A stretch of DNA of 64,000 nt, from NCBI GenBank assembly GCA_028718525.1, contig JAQULP010000009.1, positions 1-64,000 on the forward strand. The letters run 5' to 3'. Origin of the DNA: Sulfuricurvum sp. (GTDB lineage Bacteria; Campylobacterota; Campylobacteria; Campylobacterales; Sulfurimonadaceae). Below are positions 8,153-18,749 of this stretch, one piece after another (within the stretch, counting starts at the first letter, position 1; every line of letters begins with the position of its first letter). Position numbers and translations under genes: made by a program. The notes below the pieces were generated by a model. The model ran no database searches. It was not told the DNA's origin and was given only the letters and a program-made list of their open reading frames with translations.

Positions 8153-9259
8153 ATGCTACTTTTTACCCCAGGACCTACCCCTGTACCCGAATCGGTACGT
8201 ATTGCTATGGCTGGAGAAACACTTCACCATCGTACGCCGGAGTTTGAAGCTATTTTTGAACGAACACGTACGTTGCTGTTCGAATTATTAGGTATGGATG
8301 AGGTCCTTATGCTCGCTTCATCCGGCACCGGAGCGATGGAAGGGGCGGTAACAAACCTTACCCGTACGAAATTGCTCTCAATTAATTCAGGAAAATTCGG
8401 TGAGCGTTTCGGAAAAATTGCTGTAGCCCATGGAATAGCCAATGTCGAGATTAAACATGAATGGGATACCCCGGCTACGGTTGAAGAGGTACAGGCAGCT
8501 CTCAATGAAAATTCTGACATTGACGCAATCGCAATACAAATTTGTGAAAGTGCGGGCGGATTGCGTCACAGTGTGGAAGAAATTGCGGCAGCGGTGAAAG
8601 CCCATAACCCTTCGATTATGGTTATCGCTGACGGAATCACCGCAGTCGGTGTTGAAAAAATCGATGTGAGTAATATCGACTGTCTGATTTCCGGAAGCCA
8701 AAAAGCGTTGATGCTCCCTCCGGGGCTGGCAATTATGGGACTTTCGAATGCAGCGATCGAAAAGATCGGAAGCGGTAAAGGGTACTATTTTAACCTTGCC
8801 ACCGAGATTAAAAATCAGCGTAAAAATACGACGGCTTGGACAGCGGCAACCACCCTTATTATTGGATTGGAGAGCGTGTTAAACCGTATCAAATCGGAGG
8901 GAGGTCTGGAAAAATTGTATGCCGAAACGGCGCGACGTGCCAAAGCGACACGTGAAGCGATGATTGCTATCGGATTGCATATTTACCCAACCTCTCCGGC
9001 CGATTCAATGACAACAGTTGATGATATTCAAGCCAAAGATATCCGCTCCCTCTTGAAAAAAGAGATGCAGGTAAACGTCGCCGGCGGCCAGGATCATATT
9101 AAAGACTCCATCTTCCGTATCAATCATATGGGATTGATCGCACCGTATGAAGCGGCATGGGTGATTAACGGTGTCGAATTGGCACTCGCAAAACTTGGGC
9201 GCAGACCATATGACGGAACCGCAAACCGCGTATTTAATACCGTTTATTTCGGGCTTTAA
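8153..9259 (+). CDS. Class V PLP aminotransferase (serine-glyoxylate/alanine-glyoxylate type)
   Basis: 368 residues with the start typical of the family, FTPGPTPVPESVRIAM. The active-site lysine lies in SGSQKALMLPPGL near residue 184. This family moves amino groups from serine, alanine or aspartate to glyoxylate or pyruvate; exact specificity cannot be read from sequence. Archaeal relatives are broad-specificity aspartate aminotransferases, so an anabolic role is possible. The ATG follows AAGGAATTTTTAA. hisZ begins four bases after its stop, so they are probably co-transcribed. Confidence 0.85.
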   Translation: MLLFTPGPTPVPESVRIAMAGETLHHRTPEFEAIFERTRTLLFELLGMDEVLMLASSGTGAMEGAVTNLTRTKLLSINSGKFGERFGKIAVAHGIANVEIKHEWDTPATVEEVQAALNENSDIDAIAIQICESAGGLRHSVEEIAAAVKAHNPSIMVIADGITAVGVEKIDVSNIDCLISGSQKALMLPPGLAIMGLSNAAIEKIGSGKGYYFNLATEIKNQRKNTTAWTAATTLIIGLESVLNRIKSEGGLEKLYAETARRAKATREAMIAIGLHIYPTSPADSMTTVDDIQAKDIRSLLKKEMQVNVAGGQDHIKDSIFRINHMGLIAPYEAAWVINGVELALAKLGRRPYDGTANRVFNTVYFGL

Positions 9260-9263
9260 TATT

Positions 9264-11370
<2,107 letters not shown>

Positions 11371-11389
11371 TGATTAATTAGGAGCTGCT

Positions 11390-11812
11390 ATGGGCATTTC
11401 GCGCTATACGCCATTAGTCAAACTCAAAAAAAAGAGTCTTGACAATGCGGAGCGTGCCCTGATTGCAGCCAATAACGAACTCTCTTCCGCTTCTGATAAA
11501 TTGAATCACGCTTACAATGAACTTTCCCGTATGAGTTTGCCGACTCAAGGAACTTTGGGTGAATTTACCCAGGTCGCTTCGATTATCCATGCACAGCATC
11601 GAAGCATCGAAGAGTTTAAATTCCATTTAGAAAATGCTCGTCAAAAACAAAATCTAATGAGGGAACGTTTTAAAACCGCGATGATAGACTTTGAAAAATT
11701 TAAATATCTAGAGGTTCAGGAGTTGGAAACACAGCTCAAACGGGCGAAATTGGATGAAGCAAAAACCCTTGATGAGATCGCTACCTTATCCTACAAAAGA
11801 GAGATGCCATGA
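11390..11812 (+). CDS. FliJ-like flagellar export chaperone (HP0256-type)
   Basis: A 140-residue, almost wholly helical and coiled-coil protein with no membrane segment, basic at the N-terminus. Sequence similarity to classical FliJ is low, but the length, coiled coil and position after purA match HP0256, the FliJ-like protein of Helicobacter. FliJ proteins couple the flagellar ATPase to the export gate and escort chaperones. The ATG at 11390 follows TAGGAGCTGCT. The last codons overlap the start of the next gene by four bases (ATGA), so the two are coupled. Confidence 0.65.
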   Translation: MGISRYTPLVKLKKKSLDNAERALIAANNELSSASDKLNHAYNELSRMSLPTQGTLGEFTQVASIIHAQHRSIEEFKFHLENARQKQNLMRERFKTAMIDFEKFKYLEVQELETQLKRAKLDEAKTLDEIATLSYKREMP

Positions 11813-12336
11813 AATCCATTTTAAGTAAGGTTCTCCTTCTGAATGTTGTTGCATTCGGCGCAGCTCCGACGAAATCGTATGAATGCACCAAAATATTTGA
11901 AGACCGAAAAAATGAGCTATTGGTTGAGTTGGGACGGATTGACGAGCAGCGTCAGTCACTGGATACGCTGAAAAAAGCGACGGAAGATCTCTTACGAAAA
12001 AAAGAAGCACTGGTTCAGGGGAAAGATACCAAAGTCGATCAAAAATTGAATGAGATAAAAGCCAAAGAAGAGTCAATCAAAAAAATGATGGATGAAAATA
12101 AAAAGGTTTTAGAAGAGATAAAACAGTTGAAATCGACTAAAGTTTCTCAAACCTTTTCGAAAATGAAGCCTTCCGCATCGGCACAAATTCTTTCTCAGAT
12201 GTCGGCTTCCGATGCATCGGATATCATGAGTACACTTAACAGCAAAGTGGTTGGACAGATTCTTGCAAAAATGGACCCTAAAAAAGGGTCAGAAATTACC
12301 GCATATTTACGTAAAATTCCTGAATCAGCAAAATAG
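11809..12336 (+). CDS. MotE/FlgX-like periplasmic stator chaperone
   Basis: 175 residues. A hydrophobic N-terminus (about residues 3-18) is followed by a long charged coiled coil (about 35-105) and a C-terminal MgtE_N-like region (KMKPSASAQILSQMSASDAS). This architecture is that of MotE, a chaperone for the flagellar stator protein MotB, called FlgX in Campylobacter. The lack of a strong signal cleavage site suggests either secretion or anchoring by the N-terminal helix. Translationally coupled to the FliJ-like gene, it supports a joint flagellar role. Assignment rests on architecture and context. Confidence 0.7.
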   Translation: MKSILSKVLLLNVVAFGAAPTKSYECTKIFEDRKNELLVELGRIDEQRQSLDTLKKATEDLLRKKEALVQGKDTKVDQKLNEIKAKEESIKKMMDENKKVLEEIKQLKSTKVSQTFSKMKPSASAQILSQMSASDASDIMSTLNSKVVGQILAKMDPKKGSEITAYLRKIPESAK

Positions 12337-12348
12337 CCCCGAAATAAT

Positions 12349-12366
12349 CTCTAAGCGATTTTAGAG
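12349..12366 (+). terminator. Possible terminator hairpin after the motE-like gene
   Basis: CTCTAA and TTAGAG face each other across a six-base loop, followed by GTGTTTTAG. The stem is short and A/T rich, so this is a weak candidate. It sits in the 73-base gap before the DUF507 gene, and a possible -10 element, TAAAAT, lies just downstream. Confidence 0.3.
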
Positions 12367-12409
12367 GTGTTTTAGAGTAAAATGCACAAAATTTTACTCA
12401 GGGCTGGCA

Positions 12410-12961
12410 ATGAAGGTTTCACTGACACACGTACCCCATATCGCGACACGTATTGCTGTCGATCTTAGCCGCAGCGGTTTGGTTACCATGACCAAAGGGC
12501 TGGAGAGTACCGCTAAAGAAGCCGAAACGGTTTTGATTGCTAACATTAAAAAAGAGATGGCTTTAGAAGAAAAAGTCAAAGAGATCGTCAACGCGAATGA
12601 AGAACAAATCGATTTTTATCTGGCGGATGAACGACAGCTTTTTTTTATGATTAAAAAGAAATTAGCACCAGAATATGGGGTTGTTTTGTCGTATGAAGAC
12701 CGTTATTCCGATATAGCGCACCAAATTCTTGATGTCCTGTATGAAGAAGATCTGATCAATTATGATGTGAGTGAAAACCGCATCAAAAATATTATCTATG
12801 ATGCAATTACCGGCTCAATTGCCGATTCGACCGAGATTGAATCAGCCGTCTATCAAAAATTAAAAAGTTATAAACGTGATCTTATTCCGGGAACCGATGA
12901 ATACGAAATACTTTATGAGAAATTATACAAAGATGAATTGCTAAGAAGGGGGATGGCATAA
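12410..12961 (+). CDS. DUF507 family protein
   Basis: A 183-residue soluble protein made of two similar-looking halves, each starting with a helix rich in charged residues; the C-terminal half has the YEILYEKLYKDELLRRG ending typical of DUF507. The family has no established function that I know. It is regularly found directly upstream of carA in Campylobacterota. Here its stop (TAA) overlaps the carA ATG by one base. A role connected to carbamoyl phosphate or to carA expression is only suggested by this linkage. Confidence 0.72.
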   Translation: MKVSLTHVPHIATRIAVDLSRSGLVTMTKGLESTAKEAETVLIANIKKEMALEEKVKEIVNANEEQIDFYLADERQLFFMIKKKLAPEYGVVLSYEDRYSDIAHQILDVLYEEDLINYDVSENRIKNIIYDAITGSIADSTEIESAVYQKLKSYKRDLIPGTDEYEILYEKLYKDELLRRGMA

Positions 12962-14088
12962 TGCGTGACGTTTGGATTTATTTAGAAAACGGGACTTATT
13001 TAACTGGTAAAAGTTTCGGTGCCGATACTACAGCGGTTGGGGAAATTGTTTTCAATACCTCGATGAGCGGATATCAGGAAATCATCACCGATCCGTCGTA
13101 TGCAGGACAGTTTGTGACGTTCACGATGCCTGAAATCGGTAATGTAGGCGTGAATGATGAAGATATGGAAAGCATTAAAGCGCACTGCAAAGGTATTATC
13201 GTCAGACAATATCAAAGCCAGTATTCTTCATTCAGAGCGCAGGAAGCATTGCATACCTTTTTGGAAAAACACGGAATTATCGGCATTTGCGATATCGATA
13301 CCCGCTATATTACGAAAATGCTCCGTAATGAAGGGGCGATGATGATGATCGCATCTACGCAGGTGAGTGACAAAGAGGAATTGAAAAAAATCCTTGAAAG
13401 TTCACCGCGTATTGAAGAAATCAATTATATTGAAGAAGTCAGTACAAAAACGTCATACGTTCACAAGAATGGTATCTATGATCCGTTCAATTTCCGATAT
13501 AACGATGCGCCGGCACCAAAGGCCCGTATTGCAGCAATCGATTTTGGTGTAAAACGAAACATTTTAAACGAACTGACGGAAGCCGGTTTGGAAGTTGAGG
13601 TTCTTCCGAATTCATTTAGCGCGGATGAACTAATCAGCCGTTTTGACGCCAAAGAGATTGACGGCGTTTTCCTCTCGAACGGGCCGGGAGATCCTCTGGT
13701 TTTAAAACGTGAACAAGAGGAGATCAAAAAGTTGATTGCACGCAAAATTCCTTTATTCGGAATTTGTTTGGGACACCAGCTTTTAAGTATTGCACACGGA
13801 TACGATACCCATAAATTGAAATTCGGACATCACGGCGGAAATCATCCGGTGAAAAATATCTCTACCGGTATGGTAGAAATAACGGCTCAAAACCATAACT
13901 ATAATGTTCCCGAATCGGTTCGTGAAATTGCTGACGTGACGCATATCAATTTGTTTGATAATACGATTGAGGGACTTCGCTATAAAAGTGGACACGTTTT
14001 CTCGGTTCAGCACCATCCGGAATCAAGCCCGGGTCCTAAAGAGAGCCGCTATATTTTCGGTGAATTTCTTCAACTTCTTCAGCGCTAA
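12961..14088 (+). CDS. carA: CarA, carbamoyl-phosphate synthase small subunit
   Basis: 375 residues, usual length. The N-terminal half is the small-subunit domain, with the TSMSGYQEIITDPSYAGQ signature. The C-terminal half is a class I glutamine amidotransferase: Cys269 in GICLGHQLLS is the nucleophile, and His352 and Glu354 in QHHPESSPGP complete the triad. It delivers ammonia from glutamine to CarB for arginine and pyrimidine synthesis. carB is not in the window. A hairpin follows the stop. Confidence 0.97.
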   Translation: MRDVWIYLENGTYLTGKSFGADTTAVGEIVFNTSMSGYQEIITDPSYAGQFVTFTMPEIGNVGVNDEDMESIKAHCKGIIVRQYQSQYSSFRAQEALHTFLEKHGIIGICDIDTRYITKMLRNEGAMMMIASTQVSDKEELKKILESSPRIEEINYIEEVSTKTSYVHKNGIYDPFNFRYNDAPAPKARIAAIDFGVKRNILNELTEAGLEVEVLPNSFSADELISRFDAKEIDGVFLSNGPGDPLVLKREQEEIKKLIARKIPLFGICLGHQLLSIAHGYDTHKLKFGHHGGNHPVKNISTGMVEITAQNHNYNVPESVREIADVTHINLFDNTIEGLRYKSGHVFSVQHHPESSPGPKESRYIFGEFLQLLQR

Positions 14089-14092
14089 GATT

Positions 14093-14121
14093 CAATTGTC
14101 GGGATTGATTTCCCACAATTG
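14093..14121 (+). terminator. Candidate rho-independent terminator of carA
   Basis: CAATTGTCGGGA and TCCCACAATTG form a stem with one bulged base and a six-base loop, followed by the T-rich ATCATTTATTTTCC. It begins five bases after the carA stop and separates carA from the cco operon. Confidence 0.55.
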
Positions 14122-14292
14122 ATCATTTATTTTCCCTGAGTGTTACTTTTCTTCTCCTAATTCTGTAAATAACCTTAAAAATATCGTTAAGTTCGAATTG
14201 GCTGAAAAACATTTATACATTTAAGATTATTCAAATAGTGCGATTGCTATCATTAGAGTGTCTAATAGCCTACTTTTGTTACAAAAGTGTTA

Positions 14293-14338
14293 AGGGCACC
14301 TCTTGTTTCATAAAATTTTGTGACGCAAGAGGTGCCCT
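14293..14338. promoter_or_regulatory. 46-bp near-perfect palindrome upstream of ccoN
   Basis: Two 13-base arms, AGGGCACCTCTTG (14293-14305) and CAAGAGGTGCCCT (14326-14338), pair perfectly. The 20 bases between them are themselves nearly palindromic (TCATAAAATTTTGTGA). The whole 46 bases are thus symmetric about AAAATTTT. It lies 40 bases before the ccoN ATG, which has its own AAGGAGG ribosome site. It may be a large operator for a dimeric regulator of the oxidase operon, or a leader hairpin or attenuator. No T-tract follows, so a simple terminator is less likely. The rest of the carA-ccoN gap is AT-rich, with no gene seen. Confidence 0.6.
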
Positions 14339-14377
14339 AATAGGCTCTTATGCTTTGAATCTTTAAGGAGGTCGTAA

Positions 14378-15859
14378 ATGGAGAATCGTCCATTGGAGTA
14401 TGATTACACGGTTGCAAAATGGTTTATGCTCGCAACTGTTGTTCTCGGTATTGTCGGGATGCTTGTCGGCGTTATTTTGGCGTGGCAAATGGCGTTTCCA
14501 GGTGTAAATTTATTGGCGGGAGAGGGCTTGGCTGAGTACACAAACTTCAGTCGTCTTCGTCCGTTGCATACTGACTCAGTAATCTTCGGATTTACCCTCA
14601 GCGGTATCTGGGCTACATGGTACTATGTCGGTCAACGTGTATTAAAAGTGTCTATGGCGGAATCAAAATTTTTGATGTTTCTTGCTAAATTGCATTTTGC
14701 TATTTACATGGTGGTGGTAGTTGCCGTTGTCGGTTCATTATTGCTCGGTATTTCAACCGGTAAAGAGTATGCAGATTTTGAATGGCCGATCGATATCGCT
14801 GTTGTTGTGGTATGGGTTATTTGGGGTATGTCTATTTTCGGTTTGATCGGTATTCGCCGTGAAAAATCGCTGTACATCTCAATTTGGTATTACATTGCTA
14901 CTTTCTTGGGTATTGCTATGTTGTATCTTTTCAACAATATGGAAATCCCAACATATTTCGCATCAGGCGGAATCGGTGCATGGTACCACTCTGTTTCAAT
15001 GTACTCAGGAACCAATGATGCGTTGGTACAATGGTGGTATGGACACAACGCGGTTGCGTTCGGATTCACTGTACCTATCGTAGCCATGATCTACTACTTC
15101 CTTCCAAAAGAATCAGGTCAAGCGGTTTATTCTTATAAATTGTCTCTTCTTGCGTTCTGGGGATTGATGTTTGTTTATCTTTGGGCAGGCGGACACCACT
15201 TGATCTACTCTACAGTACCGGATTGGATGCAAACAATGGGTTCTGTATTCTCAGTTGTATTGATTCTCCCATCATGGGGTTCTGCGATCAATATGCTCTT
15301 GACTATGAAGGGTGAATGGCAACAAGTAGCGGCAAGCCCGTTGATCAAATTCATGATCTTGGCTTCTACGTTCTACATGTTCTCAACTCTTGAAGGTCCG
15401 ATCCAAGCGATTAAATCAGTTAATGCATTGGCTCACTTTACAGACTGGATCGTCGGTCACGTACATGATGGTGTTCTCGGTTGGGTTGCATTCATGATTA
15501 TGGCAGCACTTTTCCACATGGCACCGCGTGTATTCAAACGTGAGATCTATTCTAAATCATTGATGAACACACAATTCTGGATCCAAACATTGGGTGTTGT
15601 ATTGTATTTCACATCTATGTGGATTGCTGGTATCACACAAGGTATGATGTGGCGTGCGCATGATGAATTCGGTAACTTGGCTTACTCATTCATCGATACG
15701 GTTGCCGTATTGCACCCTTACTTCACAATCCGTGCGGTTGGTGGTACATTGTATCTCGTAGGTATGTTCTTGTTCGCGTACAACATGTACAAAACAATGA
15801 CAAGCTCTCGCCGTGTTGAAGAGAGTGAACTTCAAAACGCATCGCCGATGGGCGCATAA
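14378..15859 (+). CDS. ccoN: CcoN, cbb3-type cytochrome c oxidase catalytic subunit I
   Basis: A 493-residue polytopic haem-copper oxidase subunit. Visible ligand regions include RPLHTDSVIFGF (low-spin haem), WWYGHNAVAF and AGGHHLIYS (CuB and neighbouring histidines), and VGHVHDGVLGW (high-spin haem b3). It reduces oxygen to water with high affinity, the terminal oxidase for microaerobic growth, and pumps protons. A strong ribosome site, AAGGAGG, precedes the ATG. It heads a tight operon ccoN-O-Q-P followed by four small membrane-protein genes. Confidence 0.97.
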   Translation: MENRPLEYDYTVAKWFMLATVVLGIVGMLVGVILAWQMAFPGVNLLAGEGLAEYTNFSRLRPLHTDSVIFGFTLSGIWATWYYVGQRVLKVSMAESKFLMFLAKLHFAIYMVVVVAVVGSLLLGISTGKEYADFEWPIDIAVVVVWVIWGMSIFGLIGIRREKSLYISIWYYIATFLGIAMLYLFNNMEIPTYFASGGIGAWYHSVSMYSGTNDALVQWWYGHNAVAFGFTVPIVAMIYYFLPKESGQAVYSYKLSLLAFWGLMFVYLWAGGHHLIYSTVPDWMQTMGSVFSVVLILPSWGSAINMLLTMKGEWQQVAASPLIKFMILASTFYMFSTLEGPIQAIKSVNALAHFTDWIVGHVHDGVLGWVAFMIMAALFHMAPRVFKREIYSKSLMNTQFWIQTLGVVLYFTSMWIAGITQGMMWRAHDEFGNLAYSFIDTVAVLHPYFTIRAVGGTLYLVGMFLFAYNMYKTMTSSRRVEESELQNASPMGA

Positions 15860-15873
15860 TAAGGAGGGGAAAA

Positions 15874-16566
15874 ATGTTTCACTGGTTAGAAAAACACCCG
15901 TTCTTTTTCGCGGTAGCGGTGTTCGTAACAATTGCGTTCGCAGGTCTTATTGAGATCGTGCCAAACTTCGCGCAAGCGTCTCAACCGGTTGTAGGGACTA
16001 AACCTTACACGACGTTGGAACTTGCTGGTCGTCATATTTATATTTCAAACAACTGTATGGGATGTCACTCCCAATTGGTTCGTCCGTTTAAATCGGAAAC
16101 GGATCGTTACGGACACTACTCATTGAGTGGTGAATATGCGTATGACCGTCCATTCCTTTGGGGTTCAAAACGTACTGGTCCGGACTTGATGCGCGTAGGT
16201 AACTATCGTACAACGGATTGGCATGAAAACCACATGAAAGATCCTGCAGCGGTTGTTCCAGGTTCAATCATGCCGGCATATCGCTGGATGTTTAAGAAAG
16301 ATGCGGATATCGATACTGCCTATGCTGAACAAGTAACCGTCAATAAAGTGTTCAAAACACCTTATAACGTAGAAATTCCTATGGTAGATGGTTCTAAAGC
16401 GACCGTTAAAATGGCAGCTACTCTAGATGAAGCACATGCTGATGCTCTCGAAGAGGCAAAAATGATTGCAGCTGACATGAAAGATCAAGATGTTAAAGAT
16501 GCGGTTGAAGCGGGCAAAATCCCTGAAATCGTAGCGTTGATCGCTTATCTTAATAGCTTAAAATAA
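15874..16566 (+). CDS. ccoO: CcoO, cbb3 oxidase mono-haem cytochrome c subunit
   Basis: 230 residues with an N-terminal membrane anchor (about 7-28) and one c-type haem site, CMGCH at residues 61-65. The sequence MPAYRWM in the middle supplies the likely methionine ligand. It passes electrons from CcoP to the CcoN active site on the periplasmic face. AAGGAGG lies just before the ATG. It lies 14 bases after ccoN. Confidence 0.97.
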   Translation: MFHWLEKHPFFFAVAVFVTIAFAGLIEIVPNFAQASQPVVGTKPYTTLELAGRHIYISNNCMGCHSQLVRPFKSETDRYGHYSLSGEYAYDRPFLWGSKRTGPDLMRVGNYRTTDWHENHMKDPAAVVPGSIMPAYRWMFKKDADIDTAYAEQVTVNKVFKTPYNVEIPMVDGSKATVKMAATLDEAHADALEEAKMIAADMKDQDVKDAVEAGKIPEIVALIAYLNSLK

Positions 16567-16569
16567 GGG

Positions 16570-16779
16570 ATGAGCGTGGATATTGGTACACTTCAAGCGT
16601 ATGCTTACTTTGGTTTTACGGCGTTTTTGGTGGTGGTATTGTATTCGTACATCTACCACCTCTACAGCGCACAAAAGAAGGGGACACGCGATTATGAAAA
16701 GTACGGAAATATCGCGCTGAATGACGAGGTCACTGACCAGCCGGTTGAAGAGATCTCGAAAAACGATGAGATAAAATAG
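16570..16779 (+). CDS. ccoQ: CcoQ, small cbb3 oxidase subunit
   Basis: A 69-residue protein with one membrane helix (about residues 11-32) and a charged cytoplasmic tail that contains a YEKYGNIALND stretch typical of CcoQ in this phylum. CcoQ stabilises the oxidase but is not catalytic. It starts three bases after the ccoO stop and precedes ccoP by 11 bases. Confidence 0.85.
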   Translation: MSVDIGTLQAYAYFGFTAFLVVVLYSYIYHLYSAQKKGTRDYEKYGNIALNDEVTDQPVEEISKNDEIK

Positions 16780-16790
16780 AAGGAGCCATA

Positions 16791-17708
16791 ATGAATAAGT
16801 TAATGGTATTCGGTGTTGTCTTCGTACTCGCATTGCTTGGCCTTACATGGGTTGTCGCTGGCGGACAAGTAGGTGATGACATCGTCAACAAATTGGCGAT
16901 GCTCGGAGCAGTCGCAACAGCGACTATTGCGATTTTCGTAGCATTGAAATATATTCGTCAAATGCAGACGGATAAAGCAGGCGGTAAGCTTGCAGAAGAA
17001 AATTGGGATGGAATCGGTGAATATAAAAATGAACTTCCTTTCGGATGGGCAATTATTTTCTTCGGTCTTGTCATTTGGGCTATTTGGTATTTCCTAGCTG
17101 GTTACCCGGTAAATGCCTATTCACAAATTGGTGAATACAACGAAGCGGTAGCGGAACATGACGCTAAATTCGAAGCACAATACGCTAATATGGACGAAGA
17201 AACCCTAAAAGAGATGGGTGGATCAATCTTTATTGTTCAATGTGCTCCGTGTCACGGTCTTCAAGCAGACGGTATCGACGGTAAAGCGGCGAACTTGAAT
17301 GCTCGTTTGGAAGAGAAAACGATTAAGCATGTAATTCAAAACGGTTCAAACAACCAACTTCTTGGTATGGAAATGCCTATGCCGGATCGTAACGGGTTGA
17401 TGAACGCCAATACAGGTGCATTGATCACGGATGCTGAAATTGATGCGGTAACTAAATTCGTAGCCGGTGGCATGAAAGGTACCGAAGGTGCTGACGTATT
17501 TGCCGGAACTTGTGCTGCATGTCACGGTGCAGATGGTAAAGGTATGGATATGGTTGCTCCAAGTATTGCCGACTTCAATCCAACGCTTATTGCTAATGTA
17601 TTGAAACACGGTAAAAAAGGTGCGATTGGTGCAATGCCAGCATTTAACAACTTGACTGAAGCTCAAGTTAAAGCGCTTGGTGCGTATGTCACCAGCCTTA
17701 GCAAATAA
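16791..17708 (+). CDS. ccoP: CcoP, cbb3 oxidase di-haem cytochrome c subunit
   Basis: 305 residues. Two hydrophobic segments lie near residues 4-22 and 34-50, and a third around 84-103 contains WAIIFFGLVIWAIWYF. The periplasmic part has two cytochrome c domains with CAPCH at 151-155 and CAACH at 241-245. It accepts electrons from the bc1 complex or soluble cytochromes and hands them to CcoO. AGGAGCC precedes the ATG. Together with ccoNOQ it forms a complete oxidase. Confidence 0.97.
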   Translation: MNKLMVFGVVFVLALLGLTWVVAGGQVGDDIVNKLAMLGAVATATIAIFVALKYIRQMQTDKAGGKLAEENWDGIGEYKNELPFGWAIIFFGLVIWAIWYFLAGYPVNAYSQIGEYNEAVAEHDAKFEAQYANMDEETLKEMGGSIFIVQCAPCHGLQADGIDGKAANLNARLEEKTIKHVIQNGSNNQLLGMEMPMPDRNGLMNANTGALITDAEIDAVTKFVAGGMKGTEGADVFAGTCAACHGADGKGMDMVAPSIADFNPTLIANVLKHGKKGAIGAMPAFNNLTEAQVKALGAYVTSLSK

Positions 17709-17719
17709 GGAGTACCATA

Positions 17720-17926
17720 ATGGAAAATAGAAGTATTTTTGCATTGGACGGTATCACAGGAATGTTGATTGCAACAGTATTGTTGCTTTCAATTTTGGCA
17801 TTTTTAACAGTTATGGGATTAGGTGCACAGCAAAATAGCGCTGCTAACTTTTACCAAATCGAAAATGAAAAAGAGATCAAGATGATCAGCACTGAGAATG
17901 GTGTTCATCGGGTCAATGTACAATAA
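17720..17926 (+). CDS. DUF4006 family membrane protein of the cco operon
   Basis: 68 residues with a single membrane helix (about 13-34) and a short soluble tail. I recognise this as the small DUF4006-type protein that accompanies ccoNOQP in Campylobacterota. Function is unknown; the position suggests assembly or stability of the oxidase. It starts 11 bases after ccoP with an AAGGAGT ribosome site. Confidence 0.75.
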   Translation: MENRSIFALDGITGMLIATVLLLSILAFLTVMGLGAQQNSAANFYQIENEKEIKMISTENGVHRVNVQ

Positions 17927-17936
17927 GGGGTTTAAA

Positions 17937-18038
17937 ATGGCAAGTATCATGGATAAACTCATTACAATTGCGTTAGTGATTTCTGCAGCGGTAACGCTGT
18001 GGGCGGTTGTTACGCCTAATCACCTATACGTCGGGTAA
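17937..18038 (+). CDS. 33-residue membrane protein in the cco operon
   Basis: A very short open frame (33 codons, TAA stop) with AAGGGG seven bases ahead of its ATG. It encodes one hydrophobic helix (ITIALVISAAVTLWAVV) and a short tail ending PNHLYVG. It lies 10 bases after the DUF4006 gene and 9 bases before the next gene, so it fits exactly into the operon spacing. Small single-helix subunits are common in respiratory oxidases; such a role here is inferred. I do not recognise a family. Confidence 0.65.
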   Translation: MASIMDKLITIALVISAAVTLWAVVTPNHLYVG

Positions 18039-18047
18039 GGGTAGCGT

Positions 18048-18749
18048 TTGTTACTCTCGCGAGGGCTGGCGGCCCTCACCTTCATACTCTTCTTCGCGCT
18101 CTCTCTCAATGCTGAATATTTATATAAAGATGATGTTGTCAATAACCCAAAGTTTTCAGAACAGATTAATGCGATCGGTGCCGAACTAAAAGCGAAAACA
18201 GGTGTTTCGCTCTATTTGGTTATGGTTCGTGACCTTGATGCAAATCAGAGCATTGCCGATTTTGAAAAAGAGCTGGCAATACAATTGGGTGAACCGGCGG
18301 TGATTATGACATTTATAGAGCTCCAACAGCAAATCGACATTTTGGCTCGTCCCGTCTCTTTATATGAGCATTTTAATAAATCGCAAATTCTAAGTCCGAA
18401 TGCAACCTTTATCGGTTCTGTTGTAAGTGCCATTATGTTTGCCCGAAGTTACGATGAAGCGAAAGAACTTATTAGTAATCGCGGCGGCACGATTCTCCCG
18501 ATTTTGGCGGAAAAAACAAAAGGGGGCGAAACGGTTCAAAAGTATTCGGTAGCGATGTTTAACGGGTACAGCGATACGGCTGATCAGATTGCCAAGGCAA
18601 AAGGGGTAACCTTAAGCTCATCAGCCGGTAACGGAAGTAAAAACTTTATTGATATTTTGCGAATTATCTTTTACGGTATTATTTTATACGGTTTATTCCG
18701 CTATGTTAAAGGGCGTTTTCTCGCTCCGAAAAAGGGTGAAAATGTTTAA
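18048..18749 (+). CDS. Membrane-anchored TPM-like periplasmic protein of the cco operon
   Basis: 233 residues. An N-terminal signal-like helix (about 3-22) precedes a periplasmic domain beginning YLYKDDVVNNPKFSEQINAIGAELKAKTG, and a second membrane helix lies near 209-223 before a basic tail. The domain resembles the TPM fold seen in secreted phosphatase-like and repair proteins, but I see no clear catalytic motif. An in-frame TAG sits just upstream, so the TTG at 18048 is the first possible start and places the signal helix correctly. The 3-prime end overlaps fixH by eight bases. A part in oxidase assembly is inferred from location. Confidence 0.6.
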   Translation: MLLSRGLAALTFILFFALSLNAEYLYKDDVVNNPKFSEQINAIGAELKAKTGVSLYLVMVRDLDANQSIADFEKELAIQLGEPAVIMTFIELQQQIDILARPVSLYEHFNKSQILSPNATFIGSVVSAIMFARSYDEAKELISNRGGTILPILAEKTKGGETVQKYSVAMFNGYSDTADQIAKAKGVTLSSSAGNGSKNFIDILRIIFYGIILYGLFRYVKGRFLAPKKGENV

